DNA from: Paraglaciecola sp. L1A13
GTDB lineage: Bacteria; Pseudomonadota; Gammaproteobacteria; Enterobacterales; Alteromonadaceae
DNA length: 64,000 nucleotides
Reading direction: 5' to 3'
Assembly (NCBI RefSeq): GCF_009796745.1
Contig: NZ_CP047024.1
Location: forward strand, 744,001-808,000
Shown: piece after piece, positions 34,516 through 43,629 of the stretch
Position numbering within the stretch: position 1 is the first letter of the stretch
Layout: each line of letters starts with the position of its first letter
Notes under the pieces: model-generated
Databases searched by the model: none
Seen by the model: the letters and a program-made list of their open reading frames with translations, nothing else
Told to the model about the DNA's origin: nothing
Program-made: the position numbers and the translations under genes

Positions 34516-35613
34516 TTACATTGGTGTTGCTGGGCTAACCGCTAACTTTGAAAATGTCACTTTTGTGTAGTCGCCATTTTCTACATCTGTTTCCCAGTCG
34601 CCAGAGCCAGGGCAAGCAGGGTAGCGAAAGCTCGGATCATTAGCCTTGGTGCTGCATTGGTTGTAAGCACCTGCTTTGAAGTACAGTGTCTCGTCTTTGT
34701 ATGCATAAGGGTAATCAGCTATATCTACCTCGCCATTGGCATCGGTATTGTCGGCTAGGTTGATCTGATGATGAACCGTGCCATGTTTCGCACTGGTAAA
34801 GACCAGATGCATAACATTTTGGTATATATTCACCGTGTAGCTAAACTCCTCCCCAAGTGCAATCCCATCATCACCAGGATCAGTTGCATCATCCCAATTA
34901 CTGCCCCACACTTTATAGGCGATATCGATTCTATCTGGATCGTCTGTGGCGAGGTTTCTCTCATAAGTCCAAAAAACAGAACCTTTTTCATGGTTTGGCC
35001 ATTTTTTATAAGATATTTTTAACGGTTCATTACCCCATCCCAGTCCTGGAACTTGCAGGGCGTCATCAAGTTGAAAAGAGTGAACTTGACCGACTACAAC
35101 AGAATACGCGGGTGGCTTATTAGGATATCCAGCGTTTTGCGCTACGTGATCAACGTGTAAAGAGGCTTCTAATTTCCCCCCTACCGCTGCGTACTGCTCA
35201 GCAGATTTGTTAGACGCTAACGCAAAGTTGTTGCCTGGTGCGCCTTCGGGAATAGATAGGTTATTACCACGGATCATATAGCGTAGTTCGCTGCGGGTGT
35301 TGGTAGACGTGCGCTCTGTTGCTGCCCGATTTGGGCTGGCAAACACCATATGGTTATCTTCATCGAGATAGAAAAAGTTGGGATCGGAAAAGGTTTGTAT
35401 ATCTGGCACATCATATATGTCTGACACTTGGTCATTGTTTTCATCTAGCGGAACAGTCAGATACCAATGGGTTAAGTCAAATTTGCTTGCTGGCAGCAGT
35501 TCTGCAGCATTTGATTTATCTTTTTGAGGCGGGACAGAAGCGGTTTCACTACCACAGCCAGCTAAAAAGAGGCATATAATTGAAGCTGACATTTTAGCGT
35601 TTATATTGGTCAT
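34516..35613 (-). CDS. PL7 family alginate lyase, lipoprotein (QVH type)
   Basis: A 365-residue PL7 lyase with a lipoprotein signal (LAGC, Cys20). GGGATGAA precedes the ATG at 35613. Motifs RSELR (107-111), QVH (176-178) and YFKAGAYNQC are intact. QVH is generally associated with polymannuronate, so it may complement the QIH enzyme at 27601. The two share long identical stretches such as YPNKPPAYSVVVGQ, so they arose by duplication. The gene probably heads the minus-strand alginate cluster. Its stop lies inside an ACCAAT/ATTGGT inverted repeat (34510-34525). Confidence 0.93.
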   Translation of the reverse strand: MTNINAKMSASIICLFLAGCGSETASVPPQKDKSNAAELLPASKFDLTHWYLTVPLDENNDQVSDIYDVPDIQTFSDPNFFYLDEDNHMVFASPNRAATERTSTNTRSELRYMIRGNNLSIPEGAPGNNFALASNKSAEQYAAVGGKLEASLHVDHVAQNAGYPNKPPAYSVVVGQVHSFQLDDALQVPGLGWGNEPLKISYKKWPNHEKGSVFWTYERNLATDDPDRIDIAYKVWGSNWDDATDPGDDGIALGEEFSYTVNIYQNVMHLVFTSAKHGTVHHQINLADNTDANGEVDIADYPYAYKDETLYFKAGAYNQCSTKANDPSFRYPACPGSGDWETDVENGDYTKVTFSKLAVSPATPM

Positions 35614-35876
35614 ATTTCATCCCGTATTATGTTAATGATTAAACTTTTTGATGGTTCTGTGTGGCTTGCTTAAATTGCTAGGAAATAAGTGCACATGGCC
35701 ATCGTTTTGGTATTTCTTGAGTTAGCCTAGGAAAGCAACAAGTCGAATTGACGTTGTGATCATTTTCAGCAACGGCTAGCACTTTGTTTTTCATCTGCAT
35801 ATTTTCTCCAAACGTTTGCACTTTGCTATTCGCTTATAAGACTGTGACTATTCTTGTGATTGATAATGCTGGTGTG
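35614..35876. other. Intergenic region upstream of the PL7 gene
   Basis: About 260 bases between the PL7 start and the terminator of the next TonB receptor gene. It presumably holds the PL7 promoter; I recognise no gene and no strong operator. Confidence 0.45.
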
Positions 35877-35909
35877 AAAAAGAAGAGCCTATTGAATTAA
35901 TAGGCTCTT
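35877..35909 (-). terminator. Intrinsic terminator of the TonB receptor gene
   Basis: AAGAGCCTATT / AATAGGCTCTT is an 11-bp stem (35883-35893, 35899-35909) with a 5-base loop. On the minus strand it is followed by CTTTTTC. It lies about 40 bp after the receptor stop. Confidence 0.85.
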
Positions 35910-35947
35910 TTTAGCGTGCTTAGTAATCAAGCTTACTAACCTAAGAT

Positions 35948-38914
35948 TTAAAACTTAGCGCGCACACCAACTGTCATTCGACGGTCAGCTTCGCTATATT
36001 GCCAGATGCTGCCAAGCTCTGTTATTTGACGAATTGGCTCGCCAGTTAAGTTCACCGCGTTCGCAACAAGAGTAAGGTTTTCGTTAACATCATAGCTTGC
36101 AGAGAAGTCAAATTGGCCACGGGCATCACGGTAGTTATTCCCTAAAGTTGGGTCAAAATATTCTGCAGTTGGGTCGGTGCGATTGTAAATACCGGTTGCC
36201 AATGCGCCAACAGGGCGAACACGCTTTTCGTCTTGGGTATCTAGGTACTTGTCACGCCAGTTGTACGCTAGGCGAACCTGCCAACCTTCGTATTCCCAAT
36301 AAACTTGACCGTTGAACGTGTTGTTCGAGATGTCTAGCAAAGGGTTGCCATCCGGTTGTTCACTGTCAGCATAGGTATAGTTTGTGCTAATACCCAGACC
36401 AGACCATGCGCCAGGTAAAGAGCTAAACTGTTGTTGATAAGCTAATTCAATACCAACAATTTTACCGCTGCCACCATTTACATCAGTATTAATTACAATA
36501 CCTGTTAGGCCTGCATCCCTTTGTGCTTCAACGTATGCAAGGTCTTGGTCGCCAGAAGCGTAGTTAACGTTAACTTGGCTAACACCCGCGGTATCAAGCA
36601 GACAAACATTTACGTATTCTGTAACGTTTTGACCATCAACTGTGTTCGAATTAGCGGCACAAGAACTACTGCTTACTGTAAATGACTGGACGTCTTTGTA
36701 GAACAAGGCAGCAGATAGCAATCCGCCTTGGCCAAAGTAATGCTCCGCTGATAAGTCGTATTGTGTTACGCGATAAGGGTCTAATTGGTAAGAGCCTTGT
36801 GAACCTGTTACCAGAGAGTTATCAACGTTTAATGCTGGGCTTAATTCACCGAATTCTGCACGGCGCATCACTTTTGCCGCGGCAAAGCGTAAAATTGTTG
36901 AATCCGTAAGATTATAGGTCGCATTTAAGCTAGGTAAGAAGTCAGCGTAATCATGATCAGCTGTTTCATTGAACGTGCTGGAGGTTAAGTCGGTCGTCAC
37001 ATAACGTGCCCCAATAATTGCCGTCAATCGGTCAAAATCTAAATTAAATTGGGTATATATGGCTTTAGTTTCTTCTTCGATTTTCGCGTATGAACCGGTA
37101 TTACGAACCATGTTCTCATCAAGTGTGCCGGTTAACTCATGACTGCTGCCAGCAAGCATTTGCTTTACTCTATCGTAGGTACCGTTGATGTCATAAGCTA
37201 GCGCTGCCCCGTCATAAACAAAATAATTTGTTAATGCGTTATTACCTGAAATGCCGCTTTGGTCAAACGAGTTCGAGTGGTTAATTTGCTTAAAACCACC
37301 AAACTGATCATTAAAATCACCTATCCACGTTGGAGTGACTACACCATCGTAAGACACACTGGTTTGTAAATCTTTAAGCTCACTTCCGTTGTTTCTAAGG
37401 TCATATCTGTCTAACTCATATTCGCTATCAGTCGTACGTACACCGGCTTTAATTGAACGGATAAAATCTAAACCAGAAAACGGTTCAACGTATTCCACGT
37501 CAAAACGAATGGCTGTTTCCTCGTTATCTTCATTATATCTTTGGTGAGTAAATTGACGAATAGCCAAATTGTCTGGATCTAACAGCGCATCTTGATCAGA
37601 GAATGCAAGACCAGGTACTTTGTCGCCATCTTGCGTCATGGTAATGGTGAATAAATGCTCGGTAATCGTTCCATCTTCATCATATTGTGCACGGGAGATA
37701 GGACGCAAATTAAATTCGGAGTTTTTACGCTTAGCTTCTGATTTAGCGTATGAAATCTCGCCTGAGACTTTCAACTGATCCGTTAACTGGAATTCACCAC
37801 CAAGCGCGTTTGAAGTTGACTCATTAGTCGTGAAGTCAGACCATGTTTTAGGTTGAACAAACACACTACCTGAACCAAAATTATGCAGCTGGCCTTGACC
37901 ATCGCCATAAGCGTTATCAAGTACTAAATCGCTATAGTCTTTACTGTCATTAAGTACTGAGTACGCTTCTTGGCCACCATCAAGTTCAGTGGTGTTAACA
38001 TCTAAATAAATAAAGCCATCAGCATCTTTAGGCGCCCACTGTAATGACAAACCGAATGCGGTACGTTCGCGCTTCTCGGTTTTTTGCTCTACTGTATTTT
38101 GGCTACGAACAAGGTAGTTGCCACTTGGGGTGTTTGCTTGATCGCTGGTACCGTCGCCATCTAAGTCGAGTTCAGTAGGCGTAACAAGATTAATAAATTC
38201 ATCGCGACGTAACTCACGGTCTTGATAAGAGACAACTACTGACGCGCCAAACGTACCGGCATCACCTAAATCCCAGTTTGTACCAGCAGCGGCATTGACC
38301 ATAGGGGCCCAATTTTCAGTTTTGTCTGCATATTCGCCATCTAAGGTGATTGCAACGAGCGGTTCTTCTAGCTCTAATGGACGAACGGTTGTCATATTAA
38401 TAGTGCCACCTAGTGCACCTTCAATCATTTCAGGAGTAGGTGACTTAATAACTTCAACTGTTTTTAAGAAGCTTGATGGAAAGTCGTCTAGGCTAATACC
38501 ACCACGGCCACTACCTGAGGTAGAGCGACCGTTTAATTCAACACGGTTTTGAGAAATACCACGAATAGTAACGGATTCACCTACACCAAAGTCAGTACTA
38601 ATAGAAACACCGGTAATACGCTGCAATGCTTCAGCTATGTTGTTATCAGGTAATTTACCTATATCTTCGGCAACAATCGCATCTACAATACGTGAATCGA
38701 AGCGCTTTTGACGAGCTGATTCAGCTAAACCACCCGCAATACCTTGAACTCTGATCACTTCTACGTCTTGCGTATCTGCAGCGGCCTCAGCTGCAGTTTG
38801 GGCTATTACAGCGGGTGCGGCCAATATTGCCGTCAGTGTAGCGCCGAATATAGCTAAGTTATTGGCCTTAGCTCTAGTCGCGTTAAATATCGCACTTACT
38901 TTATTTAATTTCAT
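35948..38914 (-). CDS. TonB-dependent receptor, large (carbohydrate type)
   Basis: The start is placed at 38914 (MKLNKVSAIFNATRA), the second of two nearby in-frame ATGs after 38944, because it gives a compact signal peptide; 988 residues result. The signal ends near VIAQ. The plug region carries VDAIVAEDIGKLPDNNIAEALQ-like sequence and the barrel ends in Phe (GVRAKF). The same subclass as the receptor at 18513. A perfect ATTGGT-ATG-ACCAAT palindrome lies 35 bp upstream of the start. It most likely imports alginate oligomers produced by the PL6/PL7 enzymes. Confidence 0.92.
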   Translation of the reverse strand: MKLNKVSAIFNATRAKANNLAIFGATLTAILAAPAVIAQTAAEAAADTQDVEVIRVQGIAGGLAESARQKRFDSRIVDAIVAEDIGKLPDNNIAEALQRITGVSISTDFGVGESVTIRGISQNRVELNGRSTSGSGRGGISLDDFPSSFLKTVEVIKSPTPEMIEGALGGTINMTTVRPLELEEPLVAITLDGEYADKTENWAPMVNAAAGTNWDLGDAGTFGASVVVSYQDRELRRDEFINLVTPTELDLDGDGTSDQANTPSGNYLVRSQNTVEQKTEKRERTAFGLSLQWAPKDADGFIYLDVNTTELDGGQEAYSVLNDSKDYSDLVLDNAYGDGQGQLHNFGSGSVFVQPKTWSDFTTNESTSNALGGEFQLTDQLKVSGEISYAKSEAKRKNSEFNLRPISRAQYDEDGTITEHLFTITMTQDGDKVPGLAFSDQDALLDPDNLAIRQFTHQRYNEDNEETAIRFDVEYVEPFSGLDFIRSIKAGVRTTDSEYELDRYDLRNNGSELKDLQTSVSYDGVVTPTWIGDFNDQFGGFKQINHSNSFDQSGISGNNALTNYFVYDGAALAYDINGTYDRVKQMLAGSSHELTGTLDENMVRNTGSYAKIEEETKAIYTQFNLDFDRLTAIIGARYVTTDLTSSTFNETADHDYADFLPSLNATYNLTDSTILRFAAAKVMRRAEFGELSPALNVDNSLVTGSQGSYQLDPYRVTQYDLSAEHYFGQGGLLSAALFYKDVQSFTVSSSSCAANSNTVDGQNVTEYVNVCLLDTAGVSQVNVNYASGDQDLAYVEAQRDAGLTGIVINTDVNGGSGKIVGIELAYQQQFSSLPGAWSGLGISTNYTYADSEQPDGNPLLDISNNTFNGQVYWEYEGWQVRLAYNWRDKYLDTQDEKRVRPVGALATGIYNRTDPTAEYFDPTLGNNYRDARGQFDFSASYDVNENLTLVANAVNLTGEPIRQITELGSIWQYSEADRRMTVGVRAKF

Positions 38915-38948
38915 GGTTGTGTCCCGCATTTCATGTGTCCTCATTCAT

Positions 38949-38963
38949 ATTGGTATGACCAAT
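38949..38963 (-). promoter_or_regulatory. ExuR/UxuR-like operator upstream of TonB receptor
   Basis: ATTGGT-ATG-ACCAAT has perfect 6-bp arms around 3 bases. It is 35 bp upstream of the chosen receptor start, a typical repressor position. A further ACCAAT occurs near 39085. The 3-base spacer differs from the 2-base spacer at 21755, so the two may not be bound identically. Confidence 0.55.
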
Positions 38964-39689
38964 ATTGTTGCAATATCGTTATGTAAAGGTTGTTGAATCC
39001 TCACAAAGTCGAGACACTTTATACTCCTGCAACACTTCATTTACAATACATCAATTACCAATTAGTCTAATTTTTGTAAGACCAATGTGAGATTATTGTT
39101 ATATTTAACGGGAGGTTTTGTGAGGCAATAGCCTTGTTATGGAGAGATTTTTTTGAGCGAGATTGGCGCTTAAGAAGCTTTTTTTAGTTATAACGCCTGG
39201 GTAAGCGGAGTGTAAAAAACTAAGATATTGAGGGGGAGTTATTGTTTCATAAGTATTTTCTAGTTTTATTAGCACTACAGGTATTCATTATTTATAAAGT
39301 CTAAGTAACGAATATTACAATGAGTTACTGTCTATTATTGGTAACAACTTTAAACAACAGTTGAGCAAATCGAACAACCTACTACTTTATGTATTGTTAA
39401 TATTTATTGGTAATATATTCTTTATGAATTGGCCTTACATTTGGCTTTGTGAGTGAAGCATAGCTTTTGGATTGGCTAAACTATCGGTAGGCGAACGGTC
39501 TTCCAATATCACGCGTGGTAACAAGCATTGCAGGTTTATCTTATTTGACTGCAATTAATCAAACGGTTGGTATCAGGTGTATTTGGGTGTAATCAATTGC
39601 GTAGTGTAAGCATTTAGTATTTAACAACATTCCACCAATGACATTGCCCAATGATTTGTAGCTACCTAGTGTCTTTACCTCCTAGCCAT
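38964..39689. other. Long intergenic region between two TonB receptor genes
   Basis: About 725 AT-rich bases. No reading frame in it looks coding. It contains scattered TTGGT/ACCAAT half sites and a small GCTT-AAG-AAGC hairpin followed by seven T at 39168-39185, which could end a short transcript. Confidence 0.45.
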
Positions 39690-39717
39690 AAAATAGGGGC
39701 CATAAGGCCCCTATTTT
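39690..39717 (-). terminator. Intrinsic terminator of the third TonB receptor gene
   Basis: AAAATAGGGGCC / GGCCCCTATTTT is a perfect 12-bp stem with the tetraloop ATAA, 27 bp after the receptor stop. Its flanking A and T runs make it able to work in both directions. Confidence 0.9.
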
Positions 39718-39744
39718 ACGTATCGTTAAAATTTGCACATAAGT

Positions 39745-42003
39745 TTACATTTCAAAATCTTTTTTGAAACGTAAACCAAATTCTCGTCTGTCGTTACTGC
39801 GAACGATACCGACAAAGCCGTTTTGTTGTAAGCGGCCTTGATCATATACTTCATCTGTAACGTTTTCACCGTATAGACTCAGTGACCAATCACCGTTAAT
39901 CGAAGTGTACTTCACATCAAATCCAACAATACTGCGCGAATCAATGGTTTCATTAGGATTAAAGACTGATTGGCCCTGCATTTTATCGCGGAATGAGTAA
40001 TCCGCCTTAAATGCCAATGTTGCTCCACTGTCTAAGTCTACGTAATAAGACGGAGCGAACATTAAGGTCCATTTAGGGGTTAATGCAGGGGAGTCACCTA
40101 CGCCCACACCAGTGACGTTTTCGTCTACCTGAGTAATTTCAGCATCTAAGTAACCCAAAGCCGCACGCAGAGCGAAGTTATCATTTACGTCTACAGTTGC
40201 TTCAAGTTCTACACCTTTTGCTTCAGATGTACCGGCATTTTCTGTAATGGTGACAAAGCCGCCGCCTGCAGTTGGGTCAGAAAAAGGTAGTGCCAAATCG
40301 TCGTACTGAGTAAAGAATACTGCGGCTAACAAAGAGACGTTTTCAGCAACTTTACCTTTAAGGCCTGTTTCGTAGTTGATAGAAGTCGTTTCATCAAATT
40401 GAACGAATTGGTCTGGACCGCCAAATGGACGAGGAGGAAACCCACCTGTTTGATAACCTTTTTGTACTTGAGCGTATACGTTCAAGCCATTATCAAGCTG
40501 ATAGGCCGCATTAATATCCCATGTAACTTCGCTAAATTCGGCACTTCTAAAAGCGCGCTCTCCCCCGAAAGAGGGGAACAAGGCATCGGCGTCTTTTTTA
40601 TCTTTCGAATAACGTAAGCCGCCACCAACAGTTAGTTTTTCTGAAACATCATAAGAAGCATTAGCGTAAATAGCGAAGGAGTCGGTTTCTTGGTGTAAGT
40701 CAAAGAAGCCGTACCCTCCGAAAGAAGGCGAGCCATCGATATTAAGACTATCGGGGGTGTTGAACGGACTAAATACGAAAGGACCTGACTCTGTTGAGCC
40801 GTCTTCATTGAAGAAGTAAATGCCTGACACGAAATCGTAATTATCGAACGTTCCGTTAACTTGTAATTCGACTGAATACTGGTCAGCTTCGCCCGTTTCA
40901 GGGAATTCAGATAAATTTAGTGGGGAAGCATCATCATCTAAGCCTCCTTCGTAATCTGAACCACGGAAACTAGTAATTAACTTGGTTGAATAATTCTGGT
41001 TAATATCCCAGTTTGCCGTAATAGATGCGCCCCAACCAGACACTGCGGTCGATTCAAGTCCCGGTACTGTGGTTCCGAGATCATCTGGATCAGAAGGCAG
41101 TAAATCTGCGGTCAGCAATGGAAAATCACCGTTAAAAATATCCGTAGGATCAGGACTCGGATCAGTGAACTCAATGGTATAAGGCGATTGCCCGCCTTCG
41201 TTATCGTAACCATCAACGGCAAACAACAAAGAGAAGTTGTTGGTGACTTTCCAGTTTGTAGCTAAGCGGCCACTAAATTCCTGTTCTTCGCCTATTTCCT
41301 TTTCAGGATTAGGTAAATTAACTGCTTTGCCTACACCGTCGCGTTTTTTAAATGATCCACTTGCTGCAATGCTGACGTCATCGTTGATGTCACCATTAAG
41401 GTATAAGTCTGTTGCCACGCGGCCCAACGTACCTAACTTAACTGCTACACTGGCCACAGATTCATCACCGGGTTTTTTAGTAATGATATTCACTGCACCG
41501 CCTAAGGTATTACGGCCATACAAGGTGCCTTGTGGCCCACGTAGAACTTCGACACTAGCAATATTTGGTAGACTTAAATTTGAGCCCATTTGGCGCCCTA
41601 AATATACCCCGTCCACATACACGCCTACGCCTGGATCAGTGGTAATAATGTGGTCTTGTAAACCAATGCCACGGATGAAAATAGAGGCATGGGCCGAGTT
41701 ACCCGCACCGTAACGACTGATGTTTAGATTTGGCACATACTTGCCCACATCATCTAGGTTACTGATGTTGGCATCTTCCATAAAACTAGCACTTAATGAT
41801 GTGATAGCCGTTGGTGATTCAAATAAGCTTTCTGTACGTTTACGGGCAGTAACGGTGATGTTCTCAAAGTCATCACTATTGGCTTGCTCATTTTTTTCGG
41901 TAGCTTGTGCATGCACGTTAGCCGATAGGGCGATTGATACAGCTGCAGTCAGTAGCGTTAATTTTTTCAAAGTAAATGTGTGTGTATTCGATATCGGGTG
42001 CAA
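39745..42003 (-). CDS. TonB-dependent receptor (shorter CirA/FyuA-like type)
   Basis: A 752-residue outer-membrane receptor. The start appears to be TTG at 42003, with GGAGAG five bases upstream, giving a good signal peptide (LTLLTAAVSIALSANVHAQ). A TonB-box-like segment (ENITVTARKR) precedes a plug with IRGIGLQDHIITTDPGVGVYVDGVY and RGPQGTLYGRNTLGGAVNI. The barrel ends in ...FGLRFKKDFEM. It belongs to a different subclass from the two large receptors; these often import siderophores, vitamins or aromatic compounds, sometimes sugars. Its link to alginate is by position only. Confidence 0.9.
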   Translation of the reverse strand: MHPISNTHTFTLKKLTLLTAAVSIALSANVHAQATEKNEQANSDDFENITVTARKRTESLFESPTAITSLSASFMEDANISNLDDVGKYVPNLNISRYGAGNSAHASIFIRGIGLQDHIITTDPGVGVYVDGVYLGRQMGSNLSLPNIASVEVLRGPQGTLYGRNTLGGAVNIITKKPGDESVASVAVKLGTLGRVATDLYLNGDINDDVSIAASGSFKKRDGVGKAVNLPNPEKEIGEEQEFSGRLATNWKVTNNFSLLFAVDGYDNEGGQSPYTIEFTDPSPDPTDIFNGDFPLLTADLLPSDPDDLGTTVPGLESTAVSGWGASITANWDINQNYSTKLITSFRGSDYEGGLDDDASPLNLSEFPETGEADQYSVELQVNGTFDNYDFVSGIYFFNEDGSTESGPFVFSPFNTPDSLNIDGSPSFGGYGFFDLHQETDSFAIYANASYDVSEKLTVGGGLRYSKDKKDADALFPSFGGERAFRSAEFSEVTWDINAAYQLDNGLNVYAQVQKGYQTGGFPPRPFGGPDQFVQFDETTSINYETGLKGKVAENVSLLAAVFFTQYDDLALPFSDPTAGGGFVTITENAGTSEAKGVELEATVDVNDNFALRAALGYLDAEITQVDENVTGVGVGDSPALTPKWTLMFAPSYYVDLDSGATLAFKADYSFRDKMQGQSVFNPNETIDSRSIVGFDVKYTSINGDWSLSLYGENVTDEVYDQGRLQQNGFVGIVRSNDRREFGLRFKKDFEM

Positions 42004-42389
42004 GTGTGCTCTCCAAGTCGTTTGACGCGCAGCATTATTTGCAGCTAATTTAATTAGCCTGCATGGATAGCTACGTCATTATAATTATGATTTTCATTAC
42101 CGCGCTTTGCATCTACAAAACACAAATAATGCGTATAAGAAGTTTGTCGAGAAGGATCTCTCAGCCAATTAGTATAAACCAAATTATGTTTTACATTTAC
42201 AACTCATTACACTTTATTAACCTTTTTCCTGCCCTTTTTCCTGCCCTTTTTTATTCACGCATAATTTGCGTAAATTCAGCGAGAATTATGATTTTTGCCA
42301 CAGATAATTTCTGCAATGTGCTTTGTATTACCTTTGCGTGCCCGGGTAACGTACAATGGCGACATTTGAACAAGTCAGAGCAGGGTTAT
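42004..42389. other. Divergent intergenic region upstream of the RbgA-like GTPase
   Basis: About 385 AT-rich bases. A longer frame covers it, but its translation is not protein-like. It holds a short direct repeat (TTTTTCCTGCCC twice, near 42223-42247) of unknown meaning and promoters for both directions. Confidence 0.5.
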
Positions 42390-43394
42390 ATGTCAATTCA
42401 TTGGTATCCTGGGCACATGCACAAAGCCCAGAAAGAGATTAAAGAGTTATTGCCACAAGTTGATTTATTGATAGAAGTGCTTGATGCGCGAATTCCTTAT
42501 TCCAGTGAAAATCCGGCGATTGCGACGCTTCGTGGCGATAAGCCGTGCATAAAAGTGTTGAGTAAATCAGATTTAGCCGATCCTGATGTGACGGCTATGT
42601 GGCAGGAGTACCTTGAGCAAGAGCGGGGGGTGAAAACATTCACCACAACCACCGAACAGCCGCAAAAGATGAAGCAGATCATCGATTTATGCCGAAAAAT
42701 GTTGCCGGAGAAAGACGCTAGCATAAAAACGATTAATACTATGATTTGTGGTATTCCCAATGTCGGTAAGTCAACACTGATTAATATTTTGGCCGATCGA
42801 ATAGTAGCCAAAACGGGTAACGAGCCAGCAGTGACTAAAGCCCAGCAGCGCATTAATCTGGGCAGTGGGATTATACTTTTCGACACCCCTGGCATTCTGT
42901 GGCCTAAAGTTGAGAATCCACAAAGCAGTTACCGCCTTGCTACTACAGGCGCCATTAAAGATACCGCAATGGAATATGATGATGTTGGTTTTTTCGCAGC
43001 AGATTACTTAATAAAAGCCTATCCAGAATTGCTTAAAGAGCGCTTCAAACTCAAGCATATACCTGATACTGAAATTGAATTTTTAGAATTAGCTGCAGCG
43101 AAACGTGGTGCGTTACGCGCAGGAGGTAGAGTCAATTTACACAAAATTTGCGAAGTTTTAGTCAACGAGTTTCGTTCAGGCAAACTTGGGCGCATTAGTC
43201 TTGAAACACCTGATATGGTAGAGAAAGAAGAAGCTGATATGGCGGCCGCTGAATTGAAAAAATCCGCAGAAAAAGCATTACGTAAAGAGCGCTTTAAAAC
43301 GGGTTCATTGACCCGCGATAAAAAAGCCCAAAAAGAGCATCGGATAGAGCGTGTGCAACGTCGTAGTAAAGAAAAACAGGCTCGCAATAAGTAA
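42390..43394 (+). CDS. RbgA/YlqF-like circularly permuted GTPase
   Basis: The start is set at 42390 (MSIHWYPGHMHKAQ), with CAGGG upstream; the longer frame from 42063 adds non-conserved sequence. The 334-residue protein has the permuted G-motif order: G4 LSKSDLAD, then G1 GIPNVGKSTLIN, then G3 DTPGILWP. The C-terminus is a basic tail (KEKQARNK). RbgA in Bacillus acts in large-subunit ribosome assembly. An equivalent role is likely here. No operon partners are apparent. Confidence 0.9.
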   Translation: MSIHWYPGHMHKAQKEIKELLPQVDLLIEVLDARIPYSSENPAIATLRGDKPCIKVLSKSDLADPDVTAMWQEYLEQERGVKTFTTTTEQPQKMKQIIDLCRKMLPEKDASIKTINTMICGIPNVGKSTLINILADRIVAKTGNEPAVTKAQQRINLGSGIILFDTPGILWPKVENPQSSYRLATTGAIKDTAMEYDDVGFFAADYLIKAYPELLKERFKLKHIPDTEIEFLELAAAKRGALRAGGRVNLHKICEVLVNEFRSGKLGRISLETPDMVEKEEADMAAAELKKSAEKALRKERFKTGSLTRDKKAQKEHRIERVQRRSKEKQARNK

Positions 43395-43446
43395 CATCTA
43401 TAGAGTGTGGAATGGTGCACGTTGAATTGCGCAAGGCGAATAGAGT

Positions 43447-43605
43447 ATGTATAGCAGAAAACTGATATTGTTTTGCGCCATTAGTATTTGTTGTAGCTGT
43501 CAAACAGTGACAGTGCAAAAAGGTCGAGTAAAAGCTAAGGTCGAAAAGCCGCAAACTCTCCCCTGTAACATCAAAAATATAGATAAGTGTAACGGCGCTA
43601 ATTAA
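43447..43605 (+). CDS. Very small predicted exported or lipoprotein-like peptide
   Basis: A 52-codon frame, ATG at 43447 and TAA at 43603, preceded by AAGGCG. The product starts MYSRKLILFCAISICCSCQ, a hydrophobic signal-like segment with several cysteines. A polar tail with Lys and two more Cys follows. It lies 52 bp after the RbgA-like gene on the same strand. No family is recognised. The signal-like start and position make it plausible, but a frame this short could be chance. Confidence 0.4.
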   Translation: MYSRKLILFCAISICCSCQTVTVQKGRVKAKVEKPQTLPCNIKNIDKCNGAN

Positions 43606-43629
43606 GCTATTTTATGTAGCTATATCAGC

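Noticed and set aside
34510..34525. ACCAAT-TTAC-ATTGGT inverted repeat at the PL7 stop codon as an operator
   Set aside because: The arms are in the opposite order to the TTGGT-n-ACCAA sites and it overlaps the gene end. It looks more like a short intergenic hairpin of a kind common in Alteromonadales.
42063..42389. 109-residue N-terminal extension of the RbgA-like GTPase
   Set aside because: The sequence is low-complexity translation of AT-rich intergenic DNA; the family N-terminus begins at 42390.
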